This document shows, piece after piece, positions 1 to 7,031 of a stretch of DNA of 12,390 bases. Position 1 is the stretch's first letter. Every line of letters starts with the position of its first letter. The stretch spans positions 1-12,390 of the forward strand of contig CAZUMW010000075.1 in the NCBI GenBank assembly GCA_964621615.1, in the 5' to 3' direction. Below the pieces are notes generated by a model. The model worked only from the letters and a program-made list of their open reading frames with translations. It was not told where the DNA came from and made no database searches. A program made the position numbers and the translations under genes. Source of the stretch: CAZUMW01 sp964621615. Its GTDB lineage: Bacteria; Desulfobacterota; WTBG01; CAIYCZ01; CAIRTM01.

Positions 1-199
1 CTACCACCGGCTACAAGCCGGTGGATTCAGTTTTCCCGACGTGTCGGGACTAAAGAAAAAAACACCTAACTACAAAAAATCTCCTGAGGGGAAGCACCCT
101 ATACGAACAGCACGTTCTGAGTCAATAATCATTCTTCGCCTATCGAAGATCCCGCTCTGCGGGGAAGGCGAGGGTTTTAAACCCCGAAGGAGACAATAA
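1..199 (+). repeat. Structured ~200-bp dispersed repeat, copy 1
   Basis: This stretch recurs at 4172-4368 with about nine substitutions and two single-base indels (about 95% identity). It carries a series of hairpins: an 8-bp stem at 4-11/17-24, a stem at 35-39/44-48, AGGG/CCCT near 87-100, CTTCG/CGAAG at 134-138/144-148, CCCGC/GCGGG at 151-155/159-163 and a near-perfect GGGTTT/AAACCC palindrome at 172-184. Two differences from copy 2 fall inside stems (45 and 137), and both change G-C into G.U when read on the plus strand, so pairing survives. Hairpins at both ends and no gene inside fit a non-autonomous IS200/IS605-like (PATE-type) element or a structured RNA; that identity is inference. 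The left end may extend beyond the window. Confidence 0.8.
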
Positions 200-203
200 C
201 CAT

Positions 204-243
204 AAATCATATCTATACCGTGTGCTGTAGGTATATGATTTTT
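204..243 (+). other. Imperfect hairpin ahead of the HDOD gene
   Basis: Bases 204-211 pair with 234-241 (AAATCATA/TATGATTT) and 216-219 with 230-233 (TACC/GGTA), with a four-base bulge at 212-215. A short T run (239-243) follows. It could be a weak terminator for the upstream repeat or a leader structure of the HDOD gene, whose ribosome binding site (GAAGGA, 254-259) lies just downstream. Confidence 0.35.
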
Positions 244-264
244 ACATGTGTATGAAGGAACCAT

Positions 265-1200
265 ATGGAGAATACACGTAAAAAGAATGCTATCATAGAC
301 CGGGTAAAAGAGCTGCCGTCCATCCCGCATGTTATACGGCGCCTGCTTCCGCTTATGGATGATGAGCGTGTAAATATTCAGGATCTGGTTAATACGATTT
401 CATATGATCCGGCAATATCATCACGCCTGTTAAAAGTGTCAAACTCGGCATATTATGGTTTTATGTCCAAAATCGCCACTGTGCGTCATGCGATTACAGT
501 GCTCGGACTGCGGCAGGTGCGCAGCCTGGCGCTCGGCATTTCGGTTATTGACGCGATAAAGCGCCTTGACCATGACGCGGCATTTGATCACCAGAGCCTG
601 TGGACGCATTCAATTGCCGCTGCAAATGCGGCAGAGCTTCTTTCGGCCCTTTTGCAGGATGTGGACAGCGATACAGCTTTTACCGCATCACTTTTACACG
701 ATATCGGGAAAATACCGCTTGCAACACTGTTTCCCGATGATTATCTCAGTGTGAGGCGGCATATGGAGGAAAATGATGCAGCGCAGTACCAGGCGGAAGA
801 AAAAATATTCGGATTCGAGCATGGGCTCGTTGCAGGCTGGTTATGTGAATCATGGAAGCTCCCAAAAGTGTTAACCTTTCCGATTATGTATCATCACCAT
901 ATTCGGCGTTCCGAGCCGCGATGGCGAACCATGACCGCGCTGGTTCATTGCTCTGACTGCATAGCCTGGTCGGCTGGTTTCGGGTGCAGCGTAATAAAAA
1001 TTGATGGTTCCGCCCTGGATGAAGCAGCGGGGCACGGGTCATCAGAGGAGGGAAGCGGCGGTGCGGAGCGCCCATCGAGCAGCATATCTGATGTCATAAT
1101 CCAGGAGATTGGGATTCCTCCCGATGATATTGATACAATAACTGAAAAGGTGTATGCACGGAGGAGCCTTATCGATGAGTTTTTCACGGCTCTTTCGTAA
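265..1200 (+). CDS. HDOD domain signalling protein
   Basis: A 311-aa soluble protein. Residues about 13-215 match the HDOD family (HD-related output domain): an N-terminal helical part containing YDPAISSRLLKVSNSAYYG and the downstream VLGLRQVRSLALG stretch, then H115, the LLHDIGK motif with H145-D146, H186 and a histidine cluster at 210-212. HDOD proteins usually act as non-enzymatic or regulatory modules in two-component and cyclic-nucleotide signalling, although here the HD pair is kept. Residues 250-275 are Gly/Ser/Glu-rich and probably a disordered linker before a C-terminal helix. The ATG is preceded by GAAGGA at a usable distance. It ends 14 nt before a hybrid histidine kinase, so the two are probably co-transcribed and functionally linked. 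The family call is firm; the partner and output are not known. Confidence 0.9.
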   Translation: MENTRKKNAIIDRVKELPSIPHVIRRLLPLMDDERVNIQDLVNTISYDPAISSRLLKVSNSAYYGFMSKIATVRHAITVLGLRQVRSLALGISVIDAIKRLDHDAAFDHQSLWTHSIAAANAAELLSALLQDVDSDTAFTASLLHDIGKIPLATLFPDDYLSVRRHMEENDAAQYQAEEKIFGFEHGLVAGWLCESWKLPKVLTFPIMYHHHIRRSEPRWRTMTALVHCSDCIAWSAGFGCSVIKIDGSALDEAAGHGSSEEGSGGAERPSSSISDVIIQEIGIPPDDIDTITEKVYARRSLIDEFFTALS

Positions 1201-1214
1201 GTGTGTCATAAACT

Positions 1215-3338
1215 ATGTCCTCTGAAAAATCACCCCTGTCACAAAATAAAAAAGAGCTCGAAGCCGCCGTTAAAATTTATGAAACGGCGCTGCGCGATAC
1301 AAGCTGTCAGCTTGAGGAAAAAATCCGTGAGCTTTCATTGCTCAGGCGCATTGTAAATATATCGGTAAATGTTTTTGAGCTCGATCTGTTTTATCGAGAT
1401 ATTGTCGATATCATACTCCAGGAAACACGCGCCATGAACTGTTCTTTTATGGCTGCGGACCCTGGTTCAGAAACCCTCTATTTAAAAACGGCCCGGGGTC
1501 GCGATGATTCCGGAACCTACTATGATATTCCTGTTCCGGGGCAGAGATCTTTTACTTTAGGTGAAGGCGTGTCCGGTACCGCCGCTGCGCAGCGGGAGGT
1601 TATTCTTATAAAGGATGCCGCATCAGACAGGCGCTTTGCTAAATGGGATACTGAAGTTGAGGTAGGGTCACTTTTATCTGCACCTTTGGTTTTTCGTGAT
1701 GCTCTTCTGGGGGTTGTTAATCTGAGCCATCCGTTGTCCGGTGTTTTTACCGAAAACAGCAAGCGTCTGATAGAAATTATATGCGGTATTATCGGTCCAA
1801 TGCTCGGAAATGCGCGCATGCATTTGGAAACGCAGCGCCGCTTTCGATCGATGTTTGAGGGCGTTCCCTTCAGCATAATTATCATTGACCCCGATTCGCG
1901 TGAAATTATTGATTGCAATAGATTTTCCGAGACCTGCTTCGGCTATACCAAACAGGAAATGATGCACGTTAAAGATGCATGCGATCTGGTGCATCCGGAT
2001 TACCGCTCAAGGTTGCGCAAAATGCTGACCGTTGAACATGATGATAATGATAATCTGAATTATGTTGAGATTCCGTGCCTTTTAAAAAACGGATCGGTAA
2101 AGATATGTGAGGCAAATTCGGATATTATCAATTTTATGGACCGTCGCGTTTCGCGGCTCATTCTGGTCGATGTGTCTGAAAAAAAGCGCCTCACAGAGCA
2201 GCTGTTCCAGTCTGAAAAGCTTCGATCCCTTGGCGAGCTCGCCGGGGGTGTCGCTCATGATTTCAACAATATTCTGGCAGCCATTCTGGGAAGGATACAG
2301 CTCATTCGCATGCATTTTACCGATGAGCGGCTGCAGGAGGCGCATAAGGATATTCAGGGGGTTAATATTACCCATGATCTGGATATAATCGAGCAGGCCG
2401 CTGCCGATGGTACAGAAACGGTACGCAGAATACAGGAATTTGCCGGAAGCAGCGAGCATAAAGCCGAGCCGGTTCTTATCGATGTCAATGAAATTATACG
2501 GGATGCTTTTGAGTTTACCCGGGTCAAGTGGAAAGACATGGCCGAGGCCGACGGCCGTACCATCACTGTTGAAACTGATTTCAGCACGCTTGAGCCTGTT
2601 TCGGGGATTGCTTCGGAGCTGAGGGAAGTTCTGGTGAATCTTATCAACAACTCCGTCGATGCCTTGCCGGCCGGCGGCTCTATTACTGTTGAAACCCTCA
2701 TGCGGGACGGGTATGCTGAGATTTTTTTCAGGGATTCCGGCGTCGGCATACCTCGGGAGATCAGGGATAAAATATTCGATCCGTTTTTTACCACCAAAGA
2801 AATCGGCTCGACCGGCCTTGGGCTCAGCGTTTCATACGGTATTATCAGACGGTACGGGGGAGCGATAGAGGTTTGCGGAAACCATGAGGGCCCGGGCTCA
2901 TGCTTTCATATACTGCTGCCTGCAAGCCATGATCGGCCTGTTAAAAAACCACAACCTGCTGATATCGTCAAGCATAACAAAACAAGCGTTCTTCTTATTG
3001 AAGACGATCAATGCGTGGCTGATACCGTACATGATCTGCTCACGTTTTCGGGCAACGCTGTTTCTGTGTTTGCTAATGGCGAAGACGGGATTGAGTCATT
3101 TAGAAACGGTCATTATGACGCTGTGATCACTGATCTCGGCATGCCGGGCATTTCCGGATATGATGTTGCAAAAAATATAAAGAGCATATCACCAAAGACA
3201 CCGGTGATTCTCATTACCGGATGGAAGCTCGAGATAACCGGTCAGCAGCTGAAAGACCATGGCATAGATTTTCTTCTTAATAAGCCGTTTCAGGCAGGAG
3301 AGCTGTTGCGTATTTTAAACAGCTTGCCAACGTACTGA
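1215..3338 (+). CDS. GAF-PAS hybrid sensor histidine kinase with C-terminal receiver
   Basis: A 707-aa cytoplasmic protein with no membrane segment. Domain order: N-terminal coiled coil (about 8-45), GAF sensor (about 50-200), PAS (about 205-325), HisKA dimerisation domain with phospho-acceptor H348 in GGVAHDFNNILA, and HATPase_c. The HATPase_c has the N box around N475-N479, DSGVGI at 507-512, FDPFFTTK at 521-528 and GSTGLGLS at 531-538. The receiver domain (about 590-705) has acidic pocket D597/D598, phospho-acceptor D640, T668 and K690. All catalytic residues are present, so it should autophosphorylate and pass phosphate to its own receiver, with output through an unseen HPt or response regulator, or through the neighbouring HDOD protein. 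The signal is unknown; GAF and PAS suggest a small intracellular ligand or redox cue. No clear Shine-Dalgarno precedes the ATG, so translation may be coupled to the HDOD gene 14 nt upstream. Confidence 0.93.
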   Translation: MSSEKSPLSQNKKELEAAVKIYETALRDTSCQLEEKIRELSLLRRIVNISVNVFELDLFYRDIVDIILQETRAMNCSFMAADPGSETLYLKTARGRDDSGTYYDIPVPGQRSFTLGEGVSGTAAAQREVILIKDAASDRRFAKWDTEVEVGSLLSAPLVFRDALLGVVNLSHPLSGVFTENSKRLIEIICGIIGPMLGNARMHLETQRRFRSMFEGVPFSIIIIDPDSREIIDCNRFSETCFGYTKQEMMHVKDACDLVHPDYRSRLRKMLTVEHDDNDNLNYVEIPCLLKNGSVKICEANSDIINFMDRRVSRLILVDVSEKKRLTEQLFQSEKLRSLGELAGGVAHDFNNILAAILGRIQLIRMHFTDERLQEAHKDIQGVNITHDLDIIEQAAADGTETVRRIQEFAGSSEHKAEPVLIDVNEIIRDAFEFTRVKWKDMAEADGRTITVETDFSTLEPVSGIASELREVLVNLINNSVDALPAGGSITVETLMRDGYAEIFFRDSGVGIPREIRDKIFDPFFTTKEIGSTGLGLSVSYGIIRRYGGAIEVCGNHEGPGSCFHILLPASHDRPVKKPQPADIVKHNKTSVLLIEDDQCVADTVHDLLTFSGNAVSVFANGEDGIESFRNGHYDAVITDLGMPGISGYDVAKNIKSISPKTPVILITGWKLEITGQQLKDHGIDFLLNKPFQAGELLRILNSLPTY

Positions 3339-3525
3339 CAGCGTATCGCTTCTGCTGCCTTTTCTTCTGTAATATCTGCGTTCTTACATAAAAGCTCCTG
3401 AATAAAAAATGTGTTGATGGATACTGGGTGTCGATGGTATATCAACGTGGTCGGCGTAACAGTATATATTTACCGGTGCAGCATACACATTTGAACTCTG
3501 AGTCAGTAATGTGAGGAAGGTACAT

Positions 3526-4170
3526 ATGCTACTTGCAAAAGAGCGTGATCTCATTGTTGCCTACGGCAGAAAGCTTATTCAGTCTAAGCTCACAACCGGC
3601 ACCGGCGGCAATATAAGTATATATAATCCGGAAGAAGGGCTTGTGGCCATAAGCCCAAGCGGGATTGACTATTTCGAAATTACTCCGGGTGACGTGCCGG
3701 TTGTTGATCTTGAAAAAAATGTACTGGACGGCCAGAAAAATCCGTCAAGCGAAATTGATATGCATCTCATATTTTATGCGAACAGAAATGATATGTGTGC
3801 GCTGGTGCACACGCATTCGCTGTATGCCACCGTTCTTTCATGCATGAAAAAAGACCTTCCCGCTCTTCACTATCTTGTCGGGTTTGCCGGGGTTGATGTG
3901 CGCTGCGCTGAGTATGCCACGTTTGGAACGCCTGCTCTGGCAGCGGCTGCATACGCCGGAATGCAGGACAGGAAAGCGGTCCTGCTTGCAAATCACGGCA
4001 TGATCGCAGGCGGTGCTGATATCGCTGAGTCCTTCGGTGTTGCCGAGATGATCGAGTTCTGTTCACAGCTGTATGTAAAGGCGCTGTCGGTGGGAGAGCC
4101 GGTTATCCTTCCAGAAGAGGAAATGAACATAATAATGGAAAAATTCAAAAGCTACGGTAAGCAGAACTGA
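3526..4170 (+). CDS. fucA: Class II aldolase, L-fuculose-phosphate aldolase type
   Basis: A 214-aa protein of the class II aldolase/adducin family, close in length and motif order to L-fuculose-1-phosphate aldolase, which cleaves the sugar phosphate to dihydroxyacetone phosphate and lactaldehyde. Visible are TGTGGNIS (about 24-31), catalytic-type Glu76 in NPSSE, zinc ligands H95 and H97 in VHTH, YATFGT (about 130-135) and the third zinc ligand H157 in ANHG. I start it at the ATG at 3526 because GAGGAAGG (3513-3520) sits 5 nt upstream; the in-frame GTG at 3511 precedes that ribosome binding site. No other fucose genes are adjacent, so substrate is uncertain: 5-deoxyribose or other pentulose phosphates, or a related epimerase activity, are possible. 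The 187-bp gap before it holds an imperfect inverted repeat (3413-3418/3441-3446) and no obvious terminator. The structured repeat begins 1 nt after its stop. Confidence 0.85.
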   Translation: MLLAKERDLIVAYGRKLIQSKLTTGTGGNISIYNPEEGLVAISPSGIDYFEITPGDVPVVDLEKNVLDGQKNPSSEIDMHLIFYANRNDMCALVHTHSLYATVLSCMKKDLPALHYLVGFAGVDVRCAEYATFGTPALAAAAYAGMQDRKAVLLANHGMIAGGADIAESFGVAEMIEFCSQLYVKALSVGEPVILPEEEMNIIMEKFKSYGKQN

Positions 4171-4171
4171 A

Positions 4172-4368
4172 CTACCACCGGCTACAAGCCGGTGGATTCA
4201 GTTTTCCCGATGTGTTGGGACTAAAGGAAAAACACATAACTACAAAAATTCTCCTGAGGGTAAGCACCCTATATGAACAGCACGTTCTGAGTCAATAATC
4301 ATTCTTTGCCTATCGAAGAGCCCGCTCTGCGGGGAAGGCGAGGGTTTAAACCCCGAAGGAGACAATAA
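4172..4368 (+). repeat. Structured ~200-bp dispersed repeat, copy 2
   Basis: Second copy of the repeat at 1-199, in the same orientation, 197 bp. The terminal 8-bp hairpin is at 4175-4182/4188-4195 and the 3' end is the 12-bp palindrome GGGTTTAAACCC followed by a shared GACAATAA. Flanks differ from copy 1 on the 3' side immediately after that end, which defines the right boundary. It starts 1 nt after the aldolase stop and ends 16 nt before the next start codon, so if transcribed it would form the aldolase 3' UTR and the 5' leader of the downstream gene. Confidence 0.85.
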
Positions 4369-4384
4369 TTAAAGAGGTTAAACG

Positions 4385-4780
4385 ATGGAGTGGAATTTCA
4401 CAACACAGCAGGTAGCTAACGGCGATATCGAGTATACCGCATCACAGTTCAGGGAGGACCTGAGATGTGAGGTCAAAGAAAATTTCCCTGAATTTGCAGA
4501 AGATGAAATTGAGTCCATGCTCAACCTAGCTTTTGATGTCTGCTACTGCACAGCGATGCGTCATGATCTGGACAACATCCTGAAACATTGTGAATCAAAG
4601 GGGATGAAGATTGACAGAAAATATCTTGAGCTTATCAGGGATTCAAACACGGACAATATCGAGATGCTCAAGGCAGTTCTGGCGCAGCGAATCAGCCGTC
4701 TGCATGAAGAGGGCTGCTGCCGGGAAGAAGCGCTTCGGCGCATAGATGAGGAAAACGCTCAGATTATAAAAGGTGCATAA
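4385..4780 (+). CDS. Uncharacterised small acidic protein
   Basis: A 131-aa soluble protein that I do not recognise. It is predicted to be mostly helical and rich in Glu and Asp. It has six cysteines (28, 53, 55, 69, 111, 112), including a CYC pair and a CC pair that could bind metal or form disulfides, but no standard motif spacing is evident. No signal peptide or membrane segment is seen. AGAGG at 4373-4377 is a suitable ribosome binding site 7 nt ahead of the ATG, and codon use resembles the neighbouring genes, which supports it being real. Its leader is essentially copy 2 of the structured repeat. A large palindrome (4807-4856) follows 26 nt after the stop. Function unknown; the position beside the repeat may be incidental. 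Confidence 0.65.
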   Translation: MEWNFTTQQVANGDIEYTASQFREDLRCEVKENFPEFAEDEIESMLNLAFDVCYCTAMRHDLDNILKHCESKGMKIDRKYLELIRDSNTDNIEMLKAVLAQRISRLHEEGCCREEALRRIDEENAQIIKGA

Positions 4781-4806
4781 GCACAGTTCAGGACCTGAAT
4801 AATAAT

Positions 4807-4856
4807 CATAGGTAAACCACCGGCTCGGCCGGAGGACTCACAGAGTTTGACCTATG
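4807..4856. repeat. 50-bp nested palindrome
   Basis: CATAGGT-AAAC (4807-4817) pairs with GTTTG-ACCTATG (4845-4856), leaving one bulged base, and encloses a second GC-rich hairpin at 4818-4835 (CCACCGGC/GCCGG.GG with one A.A mismatch). The inner hairpin resembles the end hairpin of the 200-bp repeats (CCACCGGC...GCCGGTGG). It could terminate transcription of the 131-aa gene, although no T run follows, or be a diverged end of a related element. Confidence 0.6.
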
Positions 4857-5150
4857 CGGGATTCTCATGATTTTGTGTGCATGTTGATACTGAAAAATAG
4901 TACTGGATTGCCCGGACGGAGCCGGGCAGTGACAAAACGGTCAACAGTTCAGCACAAACCGTCATCCCGCGGTTTAGAGGCTGTGTAACAATAGCACCGG
5001 CGTCATTTCGAACGAATGAGAGTCGCAGGCCTGGACAAAGCGAAGCGTGTCCGGCGATAATGCGTAAAAAATCTCCCCTAACCCCTCTTTTCCAAAGAGG
5101 GGAACAAGGTAGTCTCCTCCCGTAAATTGAGGCCGGGAGGGATTTTTGTA
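4857..5150. repeat. Cluster of REP-like palindromes, no gene
   Basis: Several unrelated short palindromes lie side by side: TGCCCGG/CCGGGCA (4909-4915/4922-4928), AAACCG/CGGTTT (4956-4961/4970-4975), GGACA/TGTCC in the segment 5033-5053, CCCCTCTTT/AAAGAGGGG (5082-5090/5094-5102) and CCTCCCG/CGGGAGG (5116-5122/5134-5140) followed by GATTTTTG. The CCCCTAACCCCTCTTT... module is a motif I associate with widely dispersed intergenic repeats in several phyla. The last palindrome with its T run could act as a terminator. The minus-strand reading frame here translates the repeats and is not a believable gene. Confidence 0.6.
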
Positions 5151-5312
5151 ATGATGTTACAATACCACGCAGTCGGGGCGGTGATGACAGTACGGGCAGA
5201 ATGCCCCGGTTTGTCAACTGTTTTGAGTTATGTGTATTTGCAGCCGCTTAGAGAGGCTCATTAATCAAGCCTGCGCCTTTGCCGCAGGTTATGACTGTGC
5301 GTTAAGAACAGC
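5151..5312 (+). other. Leader region of the carbamoyltransferase operon
   Basis: No gene is seen. It contains GGGCA/TGCCC (5194-5198/5202-5206) and CCTGCG/CGCAGG (5270-5275/5283-5288), the latter 24 nt before the start codon. A weak promoter-like pair, TTGTCA (5211-5216) and TATTTG (5235-5240), is 18 bp apart. Any of these may control the downstream operon, but support is slight. Confidence 0.3.
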
Positions 5313-7031
5313 ATGAATGAACTTGTTCTCGGTATTTGGGACGGACACGATGCCGGCGCTGCCCTTCTGGCGGCTGATACAGTCTATGCGGCGGTAAATG
5401 AAGAGCGGCTGTCGAGGCGCAAGCTCGATGTCGGTTTTCCCGTACGTGCCGCGGCTGAGTGCTGCTCTATTGCCGGTGTGGCCTTGTCTGATGTTTCCGC
5501 TGTAGCGCTGTCCACATATGATTTTTCAAAAACGCTCACCCGGCTGCTGCCTTCGCTGAAGGAGCAGTATTATTATATCCGCCGCCGCAAGCTGGCCCCC
5601 GGCGCCCTCACCCCCATCAAGAAGCTGGCAAAGTACCGGCTCACTGAAATCGCCGGCAATCCGATTACCCGCGCGCTCACCATGCGGTATCTCAAAAAGC
5701 AGTGCGCGCTGATAGGTCTGCCCACAGAATCGGTGCATTTAGTTGACCATCACTTCTGCCACGCGGCAACCGCCGCTTTTTTCAGCGGATTTGATTCCTG
5801 CCTTGCGGTAACCATAGACGGAATCGGCGATGCACTGTCCGGGTCGGTATCTGTTTTCCGCAGCGGAACGCTGACCAGGATTGCCGACCTGTCCGGCAGG
5901 CATTCTCTCGGGATTTTTTTTGAGCATGTGACAAACCTTCTCAACATGCGCGAACTTGAGGACGAGGGCAAAGTCATGGCACTGGCCAATTATGCCTATC
6001 CCATTCCGGATGAAAAGAATCCGCTTATGCAGCTCATGTCGGTCGAGGGGCTTTCCGTTCACAGCACCTGCAGCTCCGGAAAAATGTATTCAACCCTGAA
6101 AAAAATCCTGTGGCATTACCCATCCGAGCAGTTTGCCGCCATGGCCCAGCGAACCCTTGAGGTAAAGCTGTGTCAAATCATAAAAAATGCTGTCAACCAT
6201 ACCGGCCTGCATGATGTTGCCCTTGCAGGCGGTGTATTTTCAAATATAAAGGCAAACATGCGGATCCGCAGCCTGTCTGAAGTCGATCGCTGTTATGTGT
6301 TTCCGCACATGGGGGACGGCGGGCTGGCGCTGGGCGCCGCCGCGGCGGTCAATTATGAGCAAAAAAAAGTATGCGCATACCGTCCGGATACGCTTTCGCT
6401 CGGTCCGTCATACACCGATGAGCAGATTAAACGGTCAATCGATGAAGCGGGTTTTCACAGCGAATATGCTGAAAACATTGAGGAAAAAACCGCCCACCTT
6501 ATCGCTGACGGCAATATAGTGTTCTGGTTTCAGGGCCGGATGGAATACGGACCCCGTGCCCTTGGCAGCAGAAGCATCCTGGCGCTTCCCAACTCCCCCG
6601 ATATAAAAGATATTTTAAACCTTCGCCTTAAAATGCGGGTGTGGTACCAGCCGTTTTGTCCCTCAATGCTTGAAGAGGATGCTGCAGATCTTCTCGAGGG
6701 CTTTGAGGGTTGTGCAAACCGGTTCATGACGATGGCCTATATGGTCAGGCCGGAGCGAAAGAAAGACCTGGCAGGGGTTATCAATATCGACGGCAGCTGC
6801 CGCCCGCACATCGTTACCCCCGAAGACGGACCGTTTCACACCCTTCTTGGTAAAATTAAAGAAAGAACCGGGCTGGGAGTCGTGCTCAACACCAGCTTCA
6901 ATATTCACGGGGATCCCATGGTGTGCTCTCCCCGCGATGCGCTTGAAACGCTCAAGAATACGCAGAACGAGTATCTCTCTATCGGCCATTATCTGGTTAA
7001 AAACAAACAAACTTCTGACAGGAACACGTGA
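5313..7031 (+). CDS. NodU/CmcH/TobZ-family carbamoyltransferase
   Basis: A 572-aa protein with the two-domain layout of O-carbamoyltransferases, which use carbamoyl phosphate and ATP to make carbamoyl-adenylate and transfer the carbamoyl group to a hydroxyl. The N-terminal Kae1/YrdC-like actin-fold part (about 3-345) starts with GIWDGHDAGAALL, has the metal-binding VDHHFCHAA (H146, H150), the ITIDG-like strand at 166-170, and GDGG with D335. The C-terminal domain (about 365-565) has FQGRMEYGPRALGSRSIL (about 406-423), WYQPFCPSMLEE (444-455) and VVLNTSFNIHGDPMVCSP (523-540), all hallmark motifs. Length is normal for the family. It overlaps the following membrane glycosyltransferase, so the natural acceptor is probably a sugar on an exported glycan or lipid rather than an antibiotic; that is inference. 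The Shine-Dalgarno is weak. The acceptor cannot be named. Confidence 0.92.
   Translation: MNELVLGIWDGHDAGAALLAADTVYAAVNEERLSRRKLDVGFPVRAAAECCSIAGVALSDVSAVALSTYDFSKTLTRLLPSLKEQYYYIRRRKLAPGALTPIKKLAKYRLTEIAGNPITRALTMRYLKKQCALIGLPTESVHLVDHHFCHAATAAFFSGFDSCLAVTIDGIGDALSGSVSVFRSGTLTRIADLSGRHSLGIFFEHVTNLLNMRELEDEGKVMALANYAYPIPDEKNPLMQLMSVEGLSVHSTCSSGKMYSTLKKILWHYPSEQFAAMAQRTLEVKLCQIIKNAVNHTGLHDVALAGGVFSNIKANMRIRSLSEVDRCYVFPHMGDGGLALGAAAAVNYEQKKVCAYRPDTLSLGPSYTDEQIKRSIDEAGFHSEYAENIEEKTAHLIADGNIVFWFQGRMEYGPRALGSRSILALPNSPDIKDILNLRLKMRVWYQPFCPSMLEEDAADLLEGFEGCANRFMTMAYMVRPERKKDLAGVINIDGSCRPHIVTPEDGPFHTLLGKIKERTGLGVVLNTSFNIHGDPMVCSPRDALETLKNTQNEYLSIGHYLVKNKQTSDRNT

Noticed and set aside
70..330. 86-codon minus-strand frame at the left end
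   Set aside because: It lies within the structured repeat and overlaps the HDOD gene start; no family features.
3503..3511. CTGAGTCAGTAAT upstream of the aldolase resembles CTGAGTCAATAAT inside the 200-bp repeats
   Set aside because: Only about 13 bases with one mismatch and no surrounding hairpins; too short to claim shared origin.
4852..5217. 121-codon minus-strand reading frame
   Set aside because: It translates the palindromic repeats (for example a PLWKRGVRGDF string typical of repeat-derived false proteins).
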